Shown here in pieces: positions 54,905 to 61,628 of a stretch of 61,628 bases of DNA; position 1 is the first letter of the stretch; every line of letters starts with the position of its first letter. A program made the translations under genes and the position numbers. The DNA is from Rhodobacterales bacterium (GTDB lineage: Bacteria; Pseudomonadota; Alphaproteobacteria; Rhodobacterales; Rhodobacteraceae), in assembly GCA_017303485.1 (NCBI GenBank), contig JAFLCY010000003.1:30516-92143 (forward strand), in the 5' to 3' direction. The notes under the pieces are model-generated. The model was given only the letters and a program-made list of their open reading frames with translations, had not been told where the DNA came from and searched no databases.

Positions 54905-55191
54905 GCCTGACCCATTTCCTTCTTCACCTGCATGTAGGCTGTCAGCACCGCATTCATGCGGGTCTGATAGCCCGGCCCCTGCGCCTTGAAGAACTCCAGC
55001 ACCTCGGGATCGACCCGCAGCGAGATCAGCTTCTTGCGGGTCTGCTCCGGCAAATCCACATTGGCCCAGTCTTCCGACGACAGCGCCTCGACGGGAAGCT
55101 CCTCGATCCGGTCGTTGGTCTTTAGCACCAGCGGATTGGCCAGCGCCCGCTTCTCGGCGATGCTCAGCCGCTTCGGACCATCGTCAACCAT
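54901..55191 (-). CDS. BrnA/DUF4415-type antitoxin, orphan
   Basis: This 96-residue protein has [20 protein letters not shown] followed by [13 protein letters not shown], the ribbon-helix-helix of DUF4415/BrnA antitoxins. The partner toxin BrnT normally precedes it; upstream (55192-55400) I find no BrnT-like frame on this strand. It may be a solitary regulator. A perfect 23-base palindrome lies 77 bases upstream and could be its operator. Confidence 0.75.
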   Translation of the reverse strand: MVDDGPKRLSIAEKRALANPLVLKTNDRIEELPVEALSSEDWANVDLPEQTRKKLISLRVDPEVLEFFKAQGPGYQTRMNAVLTAYMQVKKEMGQA

Positions 55192-55399
55192 TCACATGCC
55201 CTTCTCAACTGCCCGGCGTTCTCGCCGTGGTCTTCTTTATGTTTTTCAGTCGCTTGCTGCCTGAGATAATATATACATCATGTATATATTCAACCAGGAC
55301 GCGTATATACCGCCTGTCGTAGGGAATTTACCTCACTTGGTTTGCCCGGACAAACCCCTTATCTCTGCAAAGACAGTTTCCCGCCGAGGCATTCCCATC
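55192..55399. promoter_or_regulatory. BrnA/DUF2157 divergent region with perfect AT-rich palindrome
   Basis: An 11-base arm AATATATACAT (55268-55278) and its exact complement ATGTATATATT (55280-55290) flank one C. A second site, GTATATAC, lies at 55303-55310. Ribbon-helix-helix antitoxins bind such symmetric sites, making this the likely operator of the BrnA-like gene. Base composition is starkly different from the surroundings. Confidence 0.65.
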
Positions 55400-56461
55400 A
55401 TGACCCCAGAAGACCTCCGCGCTGCCGTCGCCGCCGGAATCCTCTCCGAGGCGCAGGCCGCGTCGCTTTCCGCACTTGCCAGCGACCGCGCCGGCAAGCG
55501 CGCCGGCCTTCCCGCCGAGGACGAGCCTTTCGAGTTCTTCCGCGGCTTTTCAGAGATCTTCATCTCTATCGGGCTGATCATTTTGCTCACTGGCGTGACA
55601 GGCCTCCTGGCCGCCTTCGGGGGCTTTGCGCTCTTGACGCTGGTGCCTCTGGCCACGGCCGGTATTGCGTGGTGGTGGGCGGGCTACTTCACCCTGAAGC
55701 GGCGGATGACCCTGCCTTCGATGGTGCTGGCCACCTCTTTCGGCATCGGCATCGCAATCTTCGCCTTCACCGTGCTTGCACAGGCCGGGCTGGACGAGCG
55801 GATGATCGCGATCCTTGGCTTTGGCCTGTCGGCCCTAGGGATGGTCGCCTGGTATCGCCGCTTCCGGCTGCCGTTTTCGGCCTTCCTGACCGGCGGTTTC
55901 ATCCTTGCCGCCGTCTACGCCATCACCGCCTCGGCCACCAATCTCGCCGGGCTGTTCACCGGCATGTCCGGCTACCGCTCGTTCTTCGACTTCGGCGAGA
56001 ACCCGGCCTTCGCCACTGCGACGCTGCTGTTCGGTATCGGCGCTTTCCTGACCGGCATGTGGTTCGACACCCGCGATCCGCATCGGCTTGGGCGCTATTC
56101 CGCCACCGCTTTCTGGTGCCACCTCCTCGCCGCGCCCGCGCTGGTCAACACGGTGGCCGTCACGCTGCTGAACGGCGGCGGCATCGGACTTCTGGCCATC
56201 GCGCTCGTCCTCATCACCCTCCTCGCCCTGGTGATCGACCGCCGCTCCTTCCTCACCGCCGCCATCGCCTATGTCGCGCTCGTCATCAGCTGGGTCATGG
56301 GCGAAGGCGGCGGAACCAGCTGGATTTTTGTCCTCCTCGTTCTCGGCGCCTTCATCACCGCAATCGGCACCTGGTTGGTGCAGCTTCGTGCCAGGGTGAT
56401 GGCAATGCTTCCCGATTTCCCCGGCAAATCCCGTTTGCCGCCCTATGGATCCACTGAATGA
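55400..56461 (+). CDS. DUF2157 membrane protein
   Basis: This is about 353 residues. A short cytoplasmic N-terminus ([20 protein letters not shown]) is followed by about ten helices between residues 60 and 330. This matches the DUF2157 pattern; the function is unknown. I take the ATG at 55400, as the frame upstream runs into the palindrome. It overlaps the hslU start by four bases (ATGA), an unusual coupling of a membrane protein with hslU. Confidence 0.75.
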   Translation: MTPEDLRAAVAAGILSEAQAASLSALASDRAGKRAGLPAEDEPFEFFRGFSEIFISIGLIILLTGVTGLLAAFGGFALLTLVPLATAGIAWWWAGYFTLKRRMTLPSMVLATSFGIGIAIFAFTVLAQAGLDERMIAILGFGLSALGMVAWYRRFRLPFSAFLTGGFILAAVYAITASATNLAGLFTGMSGYRSFFDFGENPAFATATLLFGIGAFLTGMWFDTRDPHRLGRYSATAFWCHLLAAPALVNTVAVTLLNGGGIGLLAIALVLITLLALVIDRRSFLTAAIAYVALVISWVMGEGGGTSWIFVLLVLGAFITAIGTWLVQLRARVMAMLPDFPGKSRLPPYGSTE

Positions 56462-57756
56462 CCGACCTTACCCCCCGCGAGATTGTCTCCGAACTCGACC
56501 GCTTCATCATCGGCCAGAAAGAAGCCAAGCGCGCTGTCGCCGTGGCCCTGCGCAACCGCTGGCGGCGCAAGCAACTGGGCGATGACTTGCGCGACGAGGT
56601 CTATCCGAAGAACATCTTGATGATCGGCCCCACCGGTGTCGGCAAGACCGAGATCAGCCGCCGTCTCGCCAAACTGGCGAAAGCTCCGTTTCTCAAGGTC
56701 GAGGCGACGAAGTTCACCGAGGTCGGCTATGTCGGCCGTGACGTGGATTCCATCGTGCGCGATCTTGTCGATGTCGCGATCAACGACACCCGCATCCAGA
56801 TGCGCGAGGAAGTGAAATCCCGCGCCCACAAGGCCGCCGAGGACCGTGTGGTCGATGCGCTCGCCGGCAAGGAGGCCCGCGAACAGACACGCGAGATGTT
56901 TCGCGGCAAGCTGAAGCGCGGTGAGCTGGACGACACGATGATCGAGATCGAGGTCGCCGACGCCGCCCCGGCTATGCCATTGGGCTTCGGAATGCCCGGC
57001 ATGGAGCAGCAGATGCAGGGCCTGCAGGACCTTTTCAAATCCTTTGGCGGCCGTTCGACCCGCAAGCGGATGACCGTCGCGCAAAGCTACGATGTGCTGA
57101 TCGGGCAAGAGGCGGACAAGCTGCTCGACGACGAATCCGTCCGCACCGCAGCACTGGAGGCAGTGCAGGAGAACGGCATCGTCTTCCTCGACGAGATCGA
57201 CAAGATCTGCGCCCGCTCCGACGCGCGCGGCGCCGATGTCTCCCGCGAAGGCGTCCAGCGCGACCTTCTTCCCCTGATCGAGGGCACCACCGTCTCGACC
57301 AAGCACGGCCCGGTGAAGACCGACCATATCCTCTTCATCGCCTCTGGCGCCTTCCACATCGCCAAGCCTTCGGACCTTCTCCCGGAACTGCAGGGCCGCC
57401 TTCCGATCCGCGTCGAACTCGCGCCGCTGACCGAAGAGGACTTCGTCAGTATCCTCACCGACACCGACAACGCCCTGACCCGTCAGTACAAAGCCCTGAT
57501 GGCGACCGAGGATGTGCAGGTCAGCTTCACCCCCGATGGCATCGCCGCCCTCGCCCGTATCGCCGCCGAGGTGAACCGGAGCGTCGAAAACATTGGTGCC
57601 CGCCGCCTCTATACGGTGATGGAGCGTGTGTTCGAGGAACTCAGCTTCCACGCCCCCGACCGCGGTGGCCAGTCCGTAACGGTGGATTCCGCCTTCGTAG
57701 AGACGAATCTCGGCGCCCTCGCCCGCTCCGCCGACATCTCCAGATATGTCCTCTAG
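56458..57756 (+). CDS. hslU: ATP-dependent protease ATPase subunit HslU
   Basis: This 432-residue AAA+ protein has Walker [21 protein letters not shown], Walker B FLDEIDKI, the I domain around residues 110-240 and the C-terminal DISRYVL that docks into HslV. It unfolds substrates for HslV. It is translated from the DUF2157 transcript by a 4-base overlap and not directly from hslV. Confidence 0.97.
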   Translation: MTDLTPREIVSELDRFIIGQKEAKRAVAVALRNRWRRKQLGDDLRDEVYPKNILMIGPTGVGKTEISRRLAKLAKAPFLKVEATKFTEVGYVGRDVDSIVRDLVDVAINDTRIQMREEVKSRAHKAAEDRVVDALAGKEAREQTREMFRGKLKRGELDDTMIEIEVADAAPAMPLGFGMPGMEQQMQGLQDLFKSFGGRSTRKRMTVAQSYDVLIGQEADKLLDDESVRTAALEAVQENGIVFLDEIDKICARSDARGADVSREGVQRDLLPLIEGTTVSTKHGPVKTDHILFIASGAFHIAKPSDLLPELQGRLPIRVELAPLTEEDFVSILTDTDNALTRQYKALMATEDVQVSFTPDGIAALARIAAEVNRSVENIGARRLYTVMERVFEELSFHAPDRGGQSVTVDSAFVETNLGALARSADISRYVL

Positions 57757-57997
57757 GTCGGGGCCTGCCCCGACTGTCCCACCTGCCACTCGCTATTTGC
57801 TCTTTTCGACAAATACTCCCGCCGGAGGCGTCCGACGGCAGGGGCGAAGGGCTGCGCGCCAAAATTCTGACGCTTCGTAAGTGCCTACAACCACCCCTTG
57901 AAATCAAACGCCCCCCGAAGCTGCCCGCCGGGGGCCACCCCCCTTCCCCGTCAGGCCCGCAGCCGGTAGTCTCCCCCGACGACCCGGGGGAGCAGAA
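57757..57997. other. gene-free stretch between hslU and mutS
   Basis: About 240 bases containing element copy 3 at 57796-57819 and GC-rich hairpin-prone sequence; probably terminator of hslU and promoter of mutS. No coding frame. Confidence 0.5.
57796..57830 (-). repeat. inter-operon hairpin element, copy 3
   Basis: The 24 bases 57796-57819 equal 39733-39756 exactly; here the adjacent part (57820-57830, minus strand GCCTCCGGCGG then GAGTATTTG) is a shorter hairpin. No gene starts after it on the minus strand. Confidence 0.65.
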
Positions 57998-60619
57998 GTG
58001 GCCGAAGACACCGTCACGCCGATGATGGCGCAATATCTGGAGATCAAGGCGCAGAACCCCGGCGCGCTCCTCTTCTACCGGATGGGCGACTTCTACGAGA
58101 TGTTCTTCGATGATGCCGTGGCCGCCGCCGCCGCGCTCGACATCGCCCTGACCAAGCGCGGTTTCCATCTGGGCGAGCCTATCGCCATGTGCGGCGTCCC
58201 GGTCCACGCCGCCGAAGGTTACCTCCTGACCCTGATCCGCAAGGGCTTCCGCGTCGCCATCGCCGAACAGCTCGAAGACCCCGCCGAGGCGAAGAAGCGC
58301 GGCTCCAAATCCGTCGTCAAACGCGACGTCGTCCGCCTTGTCACCCCCGGCACCCTGACCGAGGATTCACTCCTCGAAGCCCGCCGCCACAACTTCCTCG
58401 CCGCCTATGCCGAGGTTCGCGATCAGGCCGCGCTGGCCTGGGCCGATATCTCGACCGGCGAGTTCCGGGTGATTCCATCATCGCTCACCCGTCTCTCCCC
58501 CGACCTCGCCCGCATTGCCCCACGCGAGCTTTTGCTCAGTGAGGCGCGGGAACGGGAAATAGTCTCGAACATGGCGGAAACCGGGGTTTCCGTGACACCC
58601 TTGGCACGGGGCAGCTTCGACTCCGCCAATGCGGAACGCCGCCTTTGCGACTTGTTCGGCGTCGCTTCGCTGGATGCCTTTGGCACCTTTGACCGCGCCG
58701 AGGTATCGGCCATGGGGGCGCTGGTCGACTACCTCCACCTTACCCAGCGCGGCCGGATGCCGCTCCTGCGGCCTCCCATCAGGGAAGCGCTCGGCGGCAC
58801 GATGCAAATTGACGCCGCGACCCGGCGCAACCTCGAACTCACGCAGGCCCTTTCCGGCGGTCGCGAAGGCTCGCTCCTCGCCGCCATCGACCGCACGGTC
58901 ACCGCAGGCGGCGCCCGTCTGCTGGAGCGCCGCCTCTCCTCGCCCGCACTCGACCTGCATGTGATCCACGCCCGCCAGGCCGCGCTGGATTTCCTGCTGG
59001 AAGCGCCGACTCTACGCGACCAGTTGCGCGAGGCCCTGCGCCGTGTCCCTGACATCGACCGCGCCCTGTCCCGCCTCGCGCTTGACCGCGACGGCCCGCG
59101 CGACATGACCGCAATCCGCGCCGGGCTGGAACAGGCCGAACGCATTGCCGCCCTTCTGACCGATGCCCCGACGCTTCTGGCCGAGGCCGCTGCAAGTCTC
59201 ACCGGCCATTCCGCCCTCGTTGCGCATCTGACTCAGGCCCTTGTCGCCGAGCCCCCACTCCTTGCCCGCGACGGCGGCTACATTGCCCCCGGCCATGATC
59301 CCGAACTCGACGACACCCGAGCCCTGCGCGACGAGGGGCGCGGCGTCATTGCGCGGATGCAGGTCGAATACATCGAGGCAACTGGCATCGCGTCGCTGAA
59401 GATCAAGCACAACAACGTGTTGGGCTATTTCATCGAGACCACGACCACCCACGAAGACCGCATGCGCGCCATGCCGGAGCTTTTCATCCACCGCCAGACC
59501 ACCGCCGGTCAGGTCCGCTTCACCACCCTCGCGCTGTCGGACCTGGAAACCCGGATCCTCAACTCTGCAAACCACGCGCTTGAGATCGAAAAACGTCACT
59601 ATGAAGGCCTGAAGGCACGGATTCTCGACCAGTCCGCCCCCATCGCCCATGCCGCCCGCGCACTGGCGGAGATCGACCTCGCTGCCGCCTTTGCCGACCT
59701 TTCCGCCGACGAAGGCTGGTGTGCGCCCGAAGTCGACGACAGCCGCGCCTTCCAGATCACCGGCGGCCGGCATCCCGTCGTCGAACGCGCCCTGCGCCGG
59801 GACGGCCAGCCCTTCGTCGCCAACGATTGCCAACTGACCGACAAGGACACCCCGGCGATCTGGCTTCTCACCGGACCGAACATGGCCGGTAAATCCACCT
59901 TCCTGCGCCAGAACGCACTGATTGCCCTTCTCGCCCAGGCCGGCAGCCATGTTCCCGCGACGGAGGCCCGCATCGGCCTTGTTTCCCAGCTTTTCAGCCG
60001 CGTCGGCGCCTCGGACGATCTGGCGCGCGGTCGATCTACCTTCATGGTCGAGATGGTGGAGACGGCGGCGATCCTGAACCAGGCCGACGACCGTGCGCTG
60101 GTGATCCTGGACGAGATCGGCCGCGGAACCGCCACCTATGACGGGCTAAGCATCGCCTGGGCCACGCTGGAACATCTGCACGAAGTCAACCGTTCCCGTG
60201 CGCTATTCGCCACGCATTACCACGAGATGACGGCTCTGGCGGGAAAACTGCCGGGGGTGAAGAACGCGACCGTCACCGTCAAGGAGTGGGAAGGCGAGGT
60301 GATCTTCCTGCATGAAGTCCGCGAAGGCGCCGCCGACCGCAGCTACGGTGTGCAGGTCGCGCGGTTGGCGGGCTTGCCGCCCTCGGTCATCGAACGGGCC
60401 AAGGTTGTGCTGGAGGCGCTGGAACAGGGCGACCGCGAAGGCGGCAAGCAGGCCACGCTGATCGACGACCTCCCCCTCTTCCGCGCCGCGCCGCCCCCGC
60501 CCCCACCGCAGAAGCAGAAGGTCTCGGCAGTGGAGGAGCGGTTGAACGGCATCCATCCGGACGAGCTGACGCCGATGGAGGCATTGAAGCTGATCTATGA
60601 GCTTAAACAGCTAGACTAG
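57998..60619 (+). CDS. mutS: DNA mismatch repair protein MutS
   Basis: This 873-residue protein starts with GTG at 57998 after GGGGGAG. The mismatch-binding domain reads [15 protein letters not shown] near residue 30. The ATPase domain has Walker [16 protein letters not shown] near 627 and Walker [17 protein letters not shown] near 700. A proline-rich linker (APPPPPPQK) precedes a short C-terminal helix ending [20 protein letters not shown]. It recognises mismatches and recruits MutL. Confidence 0.98.
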   Translation: MAEDTVTPMMAQYLEIKAQNPGALLFYRMGDFYEMFFDDAVAAAAALDIALTKRGFHLGEPIAMCGVPVHAAEGYLLTLIRKGFRVAIAEQLEDPAEAKKRGSKSVVKRDVVRLVTPGTLTEDSLLEARRHNFLAAYAEVRDQAALAWADISTGEFRVIPSSLTRLSPDLARIAPRELLLSEAREREIVSNMAETGVSVTPLARGSFDSANAERRLCDLFGVASLDAFGTFDRAEVSAMGALVDYLHLTQRGRMPLLRPPIREALGGTMQIDAATRRNLELTQALSGGREGSLLAAIDRTVTAGGARLLERRLSSPALDLHVIHARQAALDFLLEAPTLRDQLREALRRVPDIDRALSRLALDRDGPRDMTAIRAGLEQAERIAALLTDAPTLLAEAAASLTGHSALVAHLTQALVAEPPLLARDGGYIAPGHDPELDDTRALRDEGRGVIARMQVEYIEATGIASLKIKHNNVLGYFIETTTTHEDRMRAMPELFIHRQTTAGQVRFTTLALSDLETRILNSANHALEIEKRHYEGLKARILDQSAPIAHAARALAEIDLAAAFADLSADEGWCAPEVDDSRAFQITGGRHPVVERALRRDGQPFVANDCQLTDKDTPAIWLLTGPNMAGKSTFLRQNALIALLAQAGSHVPATEARIGLVSQLFSRVGASDDLARGRSTFMVEMVETAAILNQADDRALVILDEIGRGTATYDGLSIAWATLEHLHEVNRSRALFATHYHEMTALAGKLPGVKNATVTVKEWEGEVIFLHEVREGAADRSYGVQVARLAGLPPSVIERAKVVLEALEQGDREGGKQATLIDDLPLFRAAPPPPPPQKQKVSAVEERLNGIHPDELTPMEALKLIYELKQLD

Positions 60620-60909
60620 CAGGCCCGTGGGCGACCCGTGCGTCACTACATTTAGCTGCATCAGTGGGGTAAACGGCAGAATCTCGCACTACAACAGCAG
60701 AAATGACTCAACTCCGCATACAAGACTCGGAATCTATTAGGGCGTCTGCCTGCGAAGTAGACGCCCCATGACTGCCGTAGACGGACAGTCTGTCTTCGAG
60801 AGACACCGCGATAGTCGCGGCTAAAGCTCCCCTCCGTCAAGCATGCTGCGGCGTCCTCCTCGGATCCGGCAATAGTGCCGGGGGCGAGATCTTGACGAGG
60901 GAGTGATAC
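60620..60909. other. gene-free, structure-rich stretch downstream of mutS
   Basis: About 290 bases without a credible frame. Four hairpins are visible: GGGCGTCT/AGACGCCC (60740-60766), TGTCT/AGACA (60791-60805), CCGCGA/TCGCGG (60806-60820) and a nested structure at 60827-60903 (outer CTCCC-N3-CGTCAAG with CTTGACG-A-GGGAG; inner CTCG/CGAG and CCGGCA/TGCCGG). This is a candidate non-coding RNA or mobile-element remnant. Confidence 0.5.
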
Positions 60910-61628
60910 GGCACTGTAAAGTTAAGCGTGGCCGGTAACGAAAGGGATCCTCTCACCAAATTTACGCGGCCTTGAGCTCAGCGATTTCCCGCCACATCCG
61001 CATGGCGGCCGCGCGGCAATCCCGGACGTCGGCGGAGGTCATCTCGTGGCGCGGAAGGTGGAACAGGTTGGCGATCGGATTGCGGATTGAAACGAAGCGC
61101 TGCAAATGCGCTGGTGATTTGAACCCCTTCATGATCCGTTCCCGCTGTCGGGTTGGCTGATGAGAATTCTCAGAGCGGTTCTTAAGGCCTATATGTGAAC
61201 GGTGCTCGACGCCCGGCATGATCTGGCGCTTTGCGGCAGTGTAGGAGCGAAGCTTGTCGGTGATCATTACGCCTGGCGGATGGCCCTGCCGTTTCAGGAG
61301 TTTGCGCATCAGGCGATGGGCAGCCCTCTTGTTGCGGCGGCTCTGGACCAGCACATCCAGCACGAAGCCCTCTTGATCGACCGCGCGCCAGAGCCAGTGT
61401 TTTCTGCCGCCAGTCGCAACCACAACCTCATCAAGGTGCCATTTGTCGCCAAACTTGCCTGCAGACTGAGGCCGGATGCTGTTGGCAAACGCCTGCCCGA
61501 GTTTCTCGGCCCAAGCCCGCACCGTCTGATGCGAAACGACGATGCCACGCTCGGCAAGCAGGTCTTCAACCATCCGCAGGCTGAGCGGAAAGCGAAAGTA
61601 CAGCCAGACAGCATGGGCGATCACGTCG
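60910..61628 (-). mobile_element. IS6-family insertion sequence, partial
   Basis: One end begins at about 60910 with GGCACTGTAAAGTTAAGCG, a terminal inverted repeat of IS6-type start. The transposase gene fills the rest to the window edge; the other end is outside. A target duplication cannot be checked. Confidence 0.85.
60962..61628 (-). CDS. IS6-family transposase, partial (N-terminus off the window)
   Basis: At least 222 residues are visible: RFPLSLRMVEDLLAERGIVV near the start, then the DDE triad: D in WHLDEVVV, D in MITDKLRSYTAAK and E in RSENSHQPTRQRERIM. It is a complete-looking DDE core without frameshift, so the copy may be active. The open frame continues past the right edge. Confidence 0.92.
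   Translation of the reverse strand, partial: DVIAHAVWLYFRFPLSLRMVEDLLAERGIVVSHQTVRAWAEKLGQAFANSIRPQSAGKFGDKWHLDEVVVATGGRKHWLWRAVDQEGFVLDVLVQSRRNKRAAHRLMRKLLKRQGHPPGVMITDKLRSYTAAKRQIMPGVEHRSHIGLKNRSENSHQPTRQRERIMKGFKSPAHLQRFVSIRNPIANLFHLPRHEMTSADVRDCRAAAMRMWREIAELKAA

Noticed and set aside
55192-55400. Possible BrnT toxin before the BrnA-like gene
   Set aside because: No frame of adequate length with BrnT features on the minus strand.

Overview
The window is GC-rich chromosomal DNA (roughly two thirds G+C by eye) from an alphaproteobacterium, almost certainly a member of the Rhodobacterales (Rhodobacteraceae/Paracoccaceae). This rests on the petP/petR regulator pair next to ilvE, a DUF2125 protein, TRAP transporters, the dxs-ispA-xseB order and protein-level resemblance. 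I see no rRNA, tRNA or CRISPR array. Genes are tightly packed, often with 1 to 4 base overlaps.

Layout. 1-6446: a carbohydrate or polyol catabolic locus, with two flavoproteins (one a glycerol-3-phosphate-dehydrogenase-like DAO protein with a BFD-type Fe-S tail) divergent from a DeoR regulator and a complete TRAP transporter. 6528-11630: a three-gene signalling operon encoding a periplasmic Tll0287-like (DUF3365) CxxCH protein, a hybrid histidine kinase with two receivers and an HPt domain, and a receiver domain fused to a ten-helix EamA/DMT transporter. This is the most unusual thing in the window. 11997-18244: DEAD-box helicase, CysQ-like phosphatase, PmbA/TldD protein and DUF2125 protein. 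18350-22366: a plus-strand operon with a crotonase-like protein lacking the usual catalytic motif, a ureohydrolase, an MscS channel and a HI0933-type flavoprotein. 22363-29850: pheS, VOC protein/TetR pair, a methyltransferase, a SARP-like regulator divergent from an alpha-oxoamine-synthase-like PLP enzyme, ubiG and a proline iminopeptidase. 29847-35720: RpiR regulator, polyamine-type ABC importer and a DmpA-type aminopeptidase. 35788-41986: dxs, ispA, xseB, deacetylase, petR, petP and ilvE. 42136-43877: an unknown membrane protein and the ohr/ohrR peroxide pair. 43947-48678: a small ORF and an oxidative L-fucose-type pathway (two SDRs, a diketo-acid hydrolase, L-fuconate dehydratase) plus a third SDR. 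48679-54904: queG, GST, mtgA, DUF1269, DUF1643, an RTX-repeat protein, rpsO and hslV. 54901-60619: an orphan BrnA-type antitoxin, a DUF2157 membrane protein, hslU and mutS. 60620-61628: a structured gene-free stretch and one end of an IS6-family element cut by the window edge.

How parts work together: the DeoR/TRAP/flavoprotein block should import and oxidise a small carbon source. The fucose block turns L-fuconate towards pyruvate plus lactate but lacks a lactonase and transporter here. The RpiR/ABC/peptidase block should import and hydrolyse a small amide or peptide. The kinase operon looks like a phosphorelay that ends in a membrane transporter instead of a DNA-binding protein.

Recurring sequence features outside genes include an inter-operon hairpin element near 39733, 49728 and 57796; five CGTGAAA boxes in the 26629-26842 promoter; GTATATAC sites, three of them outside ordinary codon usage; and six convergent gene pairs that share a 4-base overlapping stop.
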